Assembly (NCBI GenBank): GCA_963729365.1
Contig: CAVSNQ010000018.1
Location: forward strand, 372,001 to 436,000
Direction of reading: 5' to 3'
Length of the DNA: 64,000 nucleotides
Origin: JASHPR01 sp963729365
Lineage (GTDB): Bacteria; Actinomycetota; Actinomycetes; Streptosporangiales; Streptosporangiaceae
Part shown: piece after piece, positions 57,395-64,000 of the stretch
Layout of the letters: every line of letters starts with the position of its first letter
Position numbering within the stretch: the stretch's first letter is position 1
Notes under the pieces: model-generated
What the model was told of the DNA's origin: nothing
Seen by the model: the letters and a program-made list of their open reading frames with translations, nothing else
Databases searched by the model: none
Program-made: the position numbers and the translations under genes

Positions 57395-58903
57395 GTGGAG
57401 CGGGCGGAACTAGACCAGATCGAACGGGTCCTCAACCACGAACTGAAGGAGCGCTTCGCCGGAGGTGCCGTACAGCGGGGCGTGCTGCTGCAGCACGGCG
57501 ATGACCCGGCGATCGGTCCGGGACAGCTGATGGTACGGGTGTTCATCCCGGCGCCGGGCCAGTCGGAGGACTACGAGCAGATCCTCGCCGCCTGGCAGGA
57601 CACCCACCGGGCGGGAATGGAAGAACTCAGGCGCGAGCTCTCGCTGCGGCTGCCCGCGGCCCGGCTGCTCGAGTTCACCTTCGACGATCCGGGCGCCGCG
57701 ACGCCGCGGCTCGTGATGCCGGACGACGGATCGCTGGCCGCCGAGCAGCTGTCCGGGCGCGAGATCGTGACGAAGGCCTTGTCCCTGCTGCGGGCGAACT
57801 ACGTGTTTCCCGAGGTGGCCGAGCAGGCCGCCATGGCGGTCGAGGCGAGGCTCGCGGCCGGCGAGTACGACGACCTGGACGAGATCACGCTCACCGACCG
57901 GGTAACCAGCCACCTGCAGGAACTCACCCGGGACAAGCACCTGAGAATGCGGCTCGGCGGCGGCCCCGGACCTGGCCCCGGCGGCCCCGGACCTGACCCC
58001 GGCGGCCCCGGACCTGGCCCCGGCGGCCCCGGACCTGACCGTGGCCCGGGCCGCCGACCCGGGCCCGACGGGGCGGAACCCAGGGACCACGAGGCCCGGC
58101 TGCTGGCCATGCGCCAGATGGGGCGGCTGGACAACTTTGGCATCCACCGGGTCGAGCGGCTGGACGGCAACATCGGCTACCTCGACGTGCGCCGGGTCGC
58201 GGTCCCGGCCAACGCGGGCCCGGCCATCTCCGCCGCGATGGAGCTGGTGGCCGGGACCTACGCGCTCATCATCGACCTGCGGCACAACGGCGGCGGCTCA
58301 CCCGAGGGCGTGGTGTTCTGGTGCAGCTACCTGTTGGCCGAACAGCCGACCCACCTCAACGACATCTTCCGCGCCGATACCGGCGAGACCAGGCAGTTCT
58401 GGGCCCTGCCGTACGTGCCGGGGACCCGCTACGTCGAGCATCCGGTCTACGTGCTCACCAGCAGCCACACGTTCTCCGGCGGCGAGGACTTCTGCTACAC
58501 CCTGCAGGCGCTGGGCCGCGCCGAGCTGATCGGCGAGACCACCGGCGGCGGCGCCCACCCGACCCGCGGGTTCCCCATCAGCCCCGCCGTGCACATCGGC
58601 ATCCCGTTCGCCCGGTCGATCAACCCGATCACCGGCTCGAACTGGCAAGGCACCGGCGTGGTGCCGGATATCGCGGTGCCGGAAGCCGAGGCCCACGACG
58701 TCGCCTACGCCCGGGCACTCCGGCACGTGCTGGCCCTGGACGACCTGTTCCCGCCCATTGAGGACGAGGCCCGCGATGCGCTGGCCGGGCTGCCGGCCGC
58801 GGCCTCCGTCCGGGCGGAATCGGCTGTCGCGGCCTCCGCTGCCGCGGACCCTGCTGTCACGGACCCTGCTGTCACGGAGTCACCCGCTCCCCCTCAGGGC
58901 TAA
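57395..58903 (+). CDS. S41 family peptidase-like protein with novel N-terminal region
   Basis: About 502 residues. Residues 1-110 (ELDQIERVLNHELKERFAGG and on) match no family I know. Next comes the S41 N-terminal helical part (REIVTKALSLLRANYVFPEV), a Gly-Pro-Asp linker made by a 21-base tandem repeat, and the tricorn-like core YALIIDLRHNGGGSPEGVVF with SSHTFSGGEDFCYTLQALGR (probable catalytic Ser) and LIGETTGGGAHPTRG. Homologous S41 proteins include retinoid-binding-like and peptidase forms. GTG with GGGAGG is chosen; ATG at 57374 is possible. No signal peptide. Confidence 0.82.
   Translation: MERAELDQIERVLNHELKERFAGGAVQRGVLLQHGDDPAIGPGQLMVRVFIPAPGQSEDYEQILAAWQDTHRAGMEELRRELSLRLPAARLLEFTFDDPGAATPRLVMPDDGSLAAEQLSGREIVTKALSLLRANYVFPEVAEQAAMAVEARLAAGEYDDLDEITLTDRVTSHLQELTRDKHLRMRLGGGPGPGPGGPGPDPGGPGPGPGGPGPDRGPGRRPGPDGAEPRDHEARLLAMRQMGRLDNFGIHRVERLDGNIGYLDVRRVAVPANAGPAISAAMELVAGTYALIIDLRHNGGGSPEGVVFWCSYLLAEQPTHLNDIFRADTGETRQFWALPYVPGTRYVEHPVYVLTSSHTFSGGEDFCYTLQALGRAELIGETTGGGAHPTRGFPISPAVHIGIPFARSINPITGSNWQGTGVVPDIAVPEAEAHDVAYARALRHVLALDDLFPPIEDEARDALAGLPAAASVRAESAVAASAAADPAVTDPAVTESPAPPQG
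57959..58042 (+). repeat. 21-base tandem repeat, four units
   Basis: Alternating units encode GGPGPGP and GGPGPDP, forming the flexible linker of the S41 protein. The last unit is degenerate. Likely length-variable among strains. Confidence 0.9.
58845..58874 (+). repeat. 15-base tandem repeat, two exact copies
   Basis: CGGACCCTGCTGTCA occurs twice in a row in the Ala/Pro-rich C-terminal tail of the S41 protein. Confidence 0.85.
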
Positions 58904-59160
58904 CGGGACAGCAGGACGCGACGCACCCACGAGCGCTGCGCCTGGTCACCACCTGATCGGGGAGTGAGGGTCCTGTCGCCTGACACGGCATCCACCGCGG
59001 GTGCGGGCCGGTTAGCAGGCGGTCGCGGTGTTCGGCGGCGCGACCGGGAACTGAACACCGTGCGGCCGGAACGTGATCGCCGGCGGAAATGGGCCTCGAA
59101 GGAAACTTTGCGGTCGGCCCCGCTCGTGACCGCGGGGCAGGAATGCGCTGTGCTAGTGGG

Positions 59161-60123
59161 GTGAGCAGTGAATCCGCTTCCGAGTTCAACGCGCTGCCGG
59201 AGGACTGGGCGTCCGATCCCGTCCTGATAGCCGGCCTGACCGTCGAAGACGACGATGAGCATGACGACCCGGTGCTGCGCTGGCCGGACGGCCGGATAGT
59301 CGACACCTGGCGCGAGGACTACCCGTACCCCGAGAAGATGCCGCGGGCCGAGTACGAGTACCTCAAGCGCCCGCTCCAGGTCGAGCTCGTCAAGCTGCAG
59401 AACTGGGTGAAGTCCATCGGCGAGCACATCGTGATCGTGTTCGAGGGCCGCGACGCGGCCGGCAAGGGCAGCACGATCAAACGGTTCACCGAGCACCTGA
59501 ACCCGCGCGGTGCCACGGTCGTGGCGCTGGCCAAGCCAACCGAGCGCGAGCAGACCCAGTGGTACTTCCAGCGTTACGTGCCGCATCTGCCCGCGGCCGG
59601 CGAGATCGTGATGTTCGACCGTTCGTGGTACAACCGGGCGGGCGTGGAGCGGGTGCTGGGGTTCTGCACGGACGAGGAGTACTGGGAGTTCATGCGGGAG
59701 GCACCGGAGTTCGAGCAGATGCTGGTCCGGTCCGGGCTGCACCTGACGAAGTTCTGGTTCTCGGTGACGCGCTCCGAGCAGCGCACGCGCTTCATCATCC
59801 GCCGGGTCGACCCGGTGCGGCAATGGAAGCTGAGCCCAATAGACATCGAGTCGCTAGACAAGTGGGACGGCTACACCGACGCCAAGGAGGCGATGTTCCA
59901 CTACACCGAGACGCAATGGGCTCCGTGGACGGTGGTCAAGAGCAACGACAAGAAACGCGCCCGGCTCGAGGCGATCAAGCACGTGCTGAGTAAGTTCGAC
60001 TACGACGGCAAGAACGAGGAGGTCATCGGGGAACCGGACAAGATGCTCATCGGGCCGCCGTCGGAGCTGTCTGAGCACAACCCTGACCTCAAATTCCCCG
60101 ATCTCAAGTTCCCCGGCCGGTGA
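59161..60123 (+). CDS. Polyphosphate kinase 2 (PPK2)
   Basis: About 320 residues from the GTG at 59161. Walker A is GRDAAGKGS (96-104), the lid and Walker B regions are KPTEREQTQWYFQRYVPHLP and VMFDRSWYNRAGVERVLGFC, and IRRVDPVRQWKLSPID follows; all are PPK2 landmarks. It transfers phosphate between polyphosphate and nucleotides; single-domain proteins of this type usually act on ADP or GDP (class I). No clear ribosome site at the GTG; an in-frame ATG at 59089 adds 24 non-family residues. Linked in theme to the CHAD protein. Confidence 0.9.
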   Translation: MSSESASEFNALPEDWASDPVLIAGLTVEDDDEHDDPVLRWPDGRIVDTWREDYPYPEKMPRAEYEYLKRPLQVELVKLQNWVKSIGEHIVIVFEGRDAAGKGSTIKRFTEHLNPRGATVVALAKPTEREQTQWYFQRYVPHLPAAGEIVMFDRSWYNRAGVERVLGFCTDEEYWEFMREAPEFEQMLVRSGLHLTKFWFSVTRSEQRTRFIIRRVDPVRQWKLSPIDIESLDKWDGYTDAKEAMFHYTETQWAPWTVVKSNDKKRARLEAIKHVLSKFDYDGKNEEVIGEPDKMLIGPPSELSEHNPDLKFPDLKFPGR

Positions 60124-60144
60124 GCTGTTAGCGCCGGACAGCGA

Positions 60145-60369
60145 TCACGAAAGTCCCGGCCCGGCACTGCCCGCACCAAGACGCTCCCGGGCGAGAACGT
60201 CGATAGCGCGGCGCACCGTGCCCATTGCCGGCCCGGTATGACCGGTCAGCTCGGTAAGCGACGGCAGCCGCGACACAATCTCCCCGGCCTCCCCGGCCTG
60301 GATTCGCTCCCGCAGGCGGGCGGCGAGCTGCAGATACGGGTGTTCCGGCGAGGCTCCGTCAAACACCAT
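60145..60369 (-). CDS. GntR-type winged-helix protein, DNA-binding domain only
   Basis: About 74 residues. PYLQLAARLRERIQAGEAGE and RLPSLTELTGHTGPAMGTVR with RAIDVLARERL match the GntR N-terminal domain (LPSxxxLAxxxGVSxxTVRxA). It lacks the C-terminal ligand domain and ends in a short Ser/Gly tail. Stand-alone GntR heads are common in actinobacteria, though truncation is possible. It is convergent with PPK2 and divergent from the hydrolase-LuxR gene. Confidence 0.7.
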   Translation of the reverse strand: MVFDGASPEHPYLQLAARLRERIQAGEAGEIVSRLPSLTELTGHTGPAMGTVRRAIDVLARERLGAGSAGPGLS

Positions 60370-60583
60370 CCGCCATTCGTTACGTGCGGTTCCGAGCACT
60401 CCGCGTCCGCTCAGTTGAGGTACGCAGAACGGTCATTATGTGGCTCATGCGTGCATGGGTGAAGGTGTCTGGAGTCAGCTGATCAGCCAGATCCTGGTCA
60501 ATAACCGGCGGCCAGGCCAGGCCCGGCTCAGGGCGGGTCTGCTGGCGATGACGGCGGCGTCGGCCTGCGGCTACTGTGAGCTG

Positions 60584-61630
60584 ATGAGACAGACCACCGG
60601 CTTTGCGCGGCTGCCGGATGGAGGGCGGGTCGCCTTTGCCGTGGTGGGGAGCGGCCCGGCGGTAGTTCTGCCGGCGTGGTGGGTCTCCAATTTGGTTGAA
60701 GACTGGCATTCCGATCCGCTGCGCCGTTTTGTTGAAGGCTTGGCAGCAGGGCGCATGGTCGTGCGGTATGACCGGCTCGGGACTGGCCTGTCCGATCGAG
60801 AGCGGCCGTCCGCGACGTTCACGCCGGAATTTGAGGATGCGACGCTCTGCGCCGTCCTAGACGAGCTTGGGCTGACGCGGATGACGCTGATGGGCATCTC
60901 GTGCGGCGGCTGTACCGCCGTGAGCTTTGCCGCCCGGCGGCCGGAGCGCGTCGATCGCCTCGTGCTCTACGGCAGCTACGCCCAGGGGCACGCGCTTGGC
61001 CCACCGGAAGCGCGGACCGGCATGATTGACCTGGTGCGCTCGCACTGGGGGCTGGGCAGTCGTCTGCTGGCGGACGTGTTCGGCCCGAACTGGTCACCCG
61101 AGGACCGGGCTGCCTTCACCGCGTCCCAGCGCGCAGCCGCTGACGCCGCAGTCGCTGCCGATCTGCTCACGCTGATCTACGAGACCGACATTCGCGACGA
61201 CCTGCCCAGGATTCGTGCGCCAGCACTCGTCGTGCATCGTGAGCACGACCGCGCGATGCGGCTAAGAGGCGGACGCGAGGTCGCCGCGCTGCTGCCGCAC
61301 GCCGACCTCGTGACGCTACCGGGTGATGCCCACCTGCCGTGGCACGGTGACGGGGACGCTGTCCTGCGCGCCATCGCACCGTTTCTTGGGATCGAGGGCC
61401 CACCGGCGCCAGCGGGCGAGGCCGACGCCGACGCGCTGAGTGAGCTCAGTGCGCGGGAGCGGGAGGTACTGGGGCTGGTCGCGCAGGGTCTCAGCGACCC
61501 GCAGATTGCTGATCGCCTCGTGCTCAGCCCGCATACCGTGCATCGCCACGTAGCGAACATCCTGGCCAAGCTGCGGCTGCCCACGCGCGCCGCGGCCGCC
61601 GCGGCCGCCGCACGCGCCGGCCTGCTCTGA
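60584..61630 (+). CDS. Alpha/beta hydrolase fused to LuxR-type helix-turn-helix
   Basis: A 348-residue protein. The alpha/beta hydrolase part has VVRYDRLGTGLSDRERPS, nucleophile Ser in MGISCGGCTAVSFAARRPER, the acid region ALVVHREHDRAM and His in LPGDAHLPWHGD. The C-terminal ~60 residues are LuxR HTH: LSAREREVLGLVAQGLSDPQ then LVLSPHTVHRHVANILAKL. This architecture suggests a regulator that senses, or hydrolyses, a small ester ligand. Longer in-frame starts exist (60440, 60548). First gene of a rightward cluster with the tautomerase remnant, methyltransferase and monooxygenase. Confidence 0.85.
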   Translation: MRQTTGFARLPDGGRVAFAVVGSGPAVVLPAWWVSNLVEDWHSDPLRRFVEGLAAGRMVVRYDRLGTGLSDRERPSATFTPEFEDATLCAVLDELGLTRMTLMGISCGGCTAVSFAARRPERVDRLVLYGSYAQGHALGPPEARTGMIDLVRSHWGLGSRLLADVFGPNWSPEDRAAFTASQRAAADAAVAADLLTLIYETDIRDDLPRIRAPALVVHREHDRAMRLRGGREVAALLPHADLVTLPGDAHLPWHGDGDAVLRAIAPFLGIEGPPAPAGEADADALSELSAREREVLGLVAQGLSDPQIADRLVLSPHTVHRHVANILAKLRLPTRAAAAAAAARAGLL

Positions 61631-61747
61631 CCATCGCGCCGCGATGGCCCGATCGGGCCATCGCGAGATGGCTCGTCCGCTCGATGCCGCGCGGCCCGGG
61701 GCGGTGGTCGACTTGAGCTGTCTGCCACCCGCTCCCAGGAGGGCCCG

Positions 61748-61861
61748 ATGCCCCTTATCAAGGCCCGGCTCATCGAGAACGTTTTCGGCGCCGAGGAGAA
61801 ACAGCAAATCGCCCGGAACTTGACCGAGGCAATGGTCGCCATCCTGCCTGTCGGCTACTGA
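61748..61861 (+). pseudogene. Truncated 4-oxalocrotonate tautomerase family gene
   Basis: A 37-residue frame beginning MPLIKARLIENVFGAEEKQQ with IARNLTEAMVAI, a clear tautomerase N-terminus with catalytic Pro after Met. It stops after ILPVGY, whereas intact members run about 60-70 residues and continue with the second Arg-containing strand. A GGAGG site precedes it. The gene is probably broken or a fragment left by recombination. Confidence 0.65.
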
Positions 61862-61983
61862 GCCGGTGCTGGTGGGGAGATTCAGTGGTCAGCACGGCTG
61901 CATCTTGGCCGGCCACTGCGCAGGCTCATGAGGTTGACCCAAGCGGAGCCGGACATGCGGCCCGTTTTCGAGAAGGGATCACG

Positions 61984-62796
61984 ATGCAAACGGACACTGT
62001 GGACTTCGAGGCGATCAAGGAACGTCAGCGGATGGGCTGGGAGGCAGGTGACTACCCGAGGGTAGGCAACACGCTGCAGCTCATGGCCGAGCGCCTGGTA
62101 GAGGCCGCTGACGTGCATGCTGGCCAGCTGGTGCTGGATGTCGCATGCGGGCAGGGCAACGCCGCGATCGCCGCCGCGCGCCGGTTCGCGGACTCGACCG
62201 GCGTCGACTATGCGACGAACCTGCTGGCGCAGGGCCGCGAGCGGGCGGACGCCGAGCACCTGGCCGTCACGTTCACCGAAGGCGACGCCGAGCAGCTGCC
62301 GTTCCCGCAGGCGTCGTTTGACGCGACCCTGAGCACCGTGGGCGTCATGTTCGCCCCGGATCAGGAGCGCGCGGCGGCCGAGCTGGTCCGCGTCACCCGC
62401 GCTGGTGGCAAGATCGCGCTGGCGAGCTGGACGCCGGACGGCCTTGTCGGCGTCCTGTTCAAGACCATCGGCAAGTACGCGCCACCGCCGGCAGGCGTCA
62501 AGTCACCCATGCTGTGGGGCACCGAAGCACGGCTCGCGGAGCTGTTCGGTGACACGGTCGATTGGACGGTCACCAGGCGCACGTTTGATCTCGTCTACCG
62601 GTCGCCCGAGCATTTCTCGGAATGGTTCCGGCTGTATTACGGGCCTATCACCCGGCTGGCCGGCAGCCTCGACGACGACGCGCGCGCTCAGTTCGGCGCC
62701 GATCTCGCCGATGTGCCCAGGCAGTTCAACCGCGCTGGCGACGGCACCGTGCTCGCACCGGGCGAATACCTGGAAGCCGTCGGCGTGCGGCGGTGA
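61984..62796 (+). CDS. Class I SAM-dependent methyltransferase
   Basis: A 270-residue enzyme with SAM motif I LVLDVACGQGNAAIAAARRF, acidic motif II GVDYATNLLAQGRERAD, motif III TFTEGDAEQLPFPQASFDAT and motif VI RAGGKIALASWTPDG. This resembles the UbiE/Coq5 and small-molecule methyltransferase group (DUF1698-like end FDLVYRSPEHFSEWFR). AAGGGA precedes the ATG at 61984; the longer start adds non-family sequence. Followed after 158 bases by the FAD monooxygenase, suggesting a small tailoring pathway. Confidence 0.87.
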   Translation: MQTDTVDFEAIKERQRMGWEAGDYPRVGNTLQLMAERLVEAADVHAGQLVLDVACGQGNAAIAAARRFADSTGVDYATNLLAQGRERADAEHLAVTFTEGDAEQLPFPQASFDATLSTVGVMFAPDQERAAAELVRVTRAGGKIALASWTPDGLVGVLFKTIGKYAPPPAGVKSPMLWGTEARLAELFGDTVDWTVTRRTFDLVYRSPEHFSEWFRLYYGPITRLAGSLDDDARAQFGADLADVPRQFNRAGDGTVLAPGEYLEAVGVRR

Positions 62797-62954
62797 TCAC
62801 GACCCTGGCAGATCGTGGCCGTAGCGGCTGACATTCCCCACGTTCCTGGCAGCCGGCCGTCGCTCGCGGCAGCGGCCAGCGCCGGCCGGCGGGGACCGGC
62901 CCGGAACCGCGCGGCGCCCGGATGCACGGGCGGCGCCGCCTTGGAGGAGTGAGT

Positions 62955-64000
62955 ATGCGGACGAAGGATCCCGACGTCGTTGTCGTCGGGGCAGGCATTG
63001 CGGGTGCGTCGATCGCTGCAGTCCTGGCTCGCGGCGGCCTCGAGGTGCTGCTACTTGAACGGCAGCGTTCATACCGCGACCGCGTTCGTGGTGAGTACAT
63101 GGCGCAGTGGGGAGTGCTGGAAGCACGAGCTGTCGGACTTGAGGCTGTCATGCGCGGCACGCATGCTGTCGATGCGCGCTACAGCGTCCCATATGACGAA
63201 CTGTTCGAGCCATCGGTCGCCGAACAGGCAAAAGCCGATACCTCCACCATCCTCCCCGGTGTGCGCGGACCCCTGTGCGCTTCCCATCCCGGGGCGTGTC
63301 AGGCACTTGCCGACGAAGCTGTGCGCCTTGGCGCGGACATAGTGTGCGGTGTCACCGACGTGCGCGTCCAGGCAGGCACCCGGCCGTCGATCGCATACCG
63401 CAATGGCACCGAGATCCGGGTGCGACCGCGGCTGATCATCGGTGCTGACGGCCGGACCTCGACGGTGCGCAAGCAATCCGGCATCCACATAGAAAAGGGC
63501 CCAGCGACGCACGTCGTCGCGGGCATGCTCGTCGAGGATGCGTCGCGATGGCCAGATGAGCAGTACGCCATCGGGGTCGAAGGAGACCTTCAGTTCTACG
63601 TCTTTCCGCAGGGAGGTGGCCGGCTGCGTCTGTACACGTGCCACGCGAACGAGCAGGCGGCGCGGTGGGCTGGACGTGCGGGACCGCGCCGGTTCCTGCA
63701 GGCATTTGCGGGGCTGCGGTCGATCCCGGACGCGCTGGGTCTGGACGAGGTGACAGCGGCAGGGCCGTGCGCAACGTTCAGCGGCGAGCAGACGTGGTGC
63801 GACGAACCCTATGCGGACGGGGTCGTTCTTCTCGGCGACGCCGGGGGATACGACGATCCGGTCGACGGCCAGGGCCTGTCGCTTGCGCTGCGCGACGTGC
63901 GGCAGCTTTCTGAGTTGTTGCTCGCCACTGACGATTGGACCGTGGCGGGACTGCGCCCATACGGTCAACAGCGCGCTGAGCGGCTTCGCCGCATGCGGCG
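62955..64000 (+). CDS. FAD-dependent monooxygenase, 3' end outside window
   Basis: Open for 348 codons to the window edge. The FAD GxGxxG motif is VVVVGAGIAGASIAAVLARG near the N-terminus, RPRLIIGADGRTSTVRKQ is the DG motif, and VVLLGDAGGYDDPVDGQGLS is the GD motif. This set defines group A flavoprotein hydroxylases (PHBH type) or related geranylgeranyl-reductase-like enzymes. GGAGGAG lies six bases upstream of the ATG. Substrate unknown; neighbours suggest specialised metabolism. Confidence 0.88.
   Translation, partial: MRTKDPDVVVVGAGIAGASIAAVLARGGLEVLLLERQRSYRDRVRGEYMAQWGVLEARAVGLEAVMRGTHAVDARYSVPYDELFEPSVAEQAKADTSTILPGVRGPLCASHPGACQALADEAVRLGADIVCGVTDVRVQAGTRPSIAYRNGTEIRVRPRLIIGADGRTSTVRKQSGIHIEKGPATHVVAGMLVEDASRWPDEQYAIGVEGDLQFYVFPQGGGRLRLYTCHANEQAARWAGRAGPRRFLQAFAGLRSIPDALGLDEVTAAGPCATFSGEQTWCDEPYADGVVLLGDAGGYDDPVDGQGLSLALRDVRQLSELLLATDDWTVAGLRPYGQQRAERLRRMR

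Overview
The window is high-GC actinobacterial DNA, probably from a filamentous soil actinomycete. The signs are the strong G/C bias at third codon positions, frequent GTG starts, an AfsR/SARP regulator with NB-ARC and TPR domains, rare TTA codons limited to a few genes, an encapsulin/DyP pair, DUF1206/DUF6328/DUF3040/DUF4331 genes and many small membrane proteins. The genus cannot be fixed from the sequence alone. I saw no rRNA, tRNA, CRISPR array, insertion sequence or prophage.

Layout. 1-9.1 kb: flippase-like and AI-2E membrane proteins, DUF1206, MarR, then a leftward run DUF664 > metallo-beta-lactamase > GH15 > SDR > small protein. 9.1-11.5 kb: small membrane proteins, an ECF sigma factor with no visible anti-sigma gene, and DUF6328. 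11.6-20.1 kb: a CYTH-CHAD protein and the trehalose-from-glycogen block treY-treZ-glgX. 20-27.5 kb: envelope and stress genes (DUF3040, DUF4331 with a Tat protein, class II amidotransferase, MscS channel, phasin-like protein with a textbook promoter). 27.8-32.6 kb: MFS exporter, a split LigD (ligase, then polymerase), CsbD and a DMT transporter. 32.9-37.4 kb: a translationally coupled VOC > beta-phosphoglucomutase > GH65 phosphorylase operon plus a hypothetical. 37.6-39.6 kb: an adenine deaminase-type gene coupled to a DinB2-like Y-family polymerase. 39.8-44.9 kb: an RHS/YD-repeat polymorphic toxin with an HNH-like C-terminus and a coupled candidate immunity gene. 45-50.3 kb: lysA, epoxide hydrolase, molybdopterin oxidoreductase. 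50.5-56 kb: AfsR/SARP regulator, encapsulin, DyP peroxidase cargo, nucleotidyltransferase. 56.3-64 kb: secreted-repeat membrane protein, S41 peptidase, PPK2, a GntR fragment, a hydrolase-LuxR fusion, a truncated tautomerase, a methyltransferase and an FAD monooxygenase cut by the window end.

Themes. Alpha-glucan and trehalose turnover recurs (GH15, treYZ/glgX, GH65 with beta-PGM). Polyphosphate handling is suggested by CHAD and PPK2, and oxidative stress by encapsulin/DyP and the SigR-like factor. DNA repair enzymes likely to tolerate ribonucleotides occur twice (LigD polymerase, DinB2-like polymerase).

Caution on quality. Four long genes (treY, GH65, RHS, molybdopterin oxidoreductase) are each split by an apparent one-base deletion, and every site lies in or beside GCCGGCC. 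I read these as probable sequence errors or one shared mutational cause rather than four independent pseudogenes. The best candidate for something undescribed is the RHS toxin/immunity locus, bounded on the left by a short copy of an internal lysA segment.
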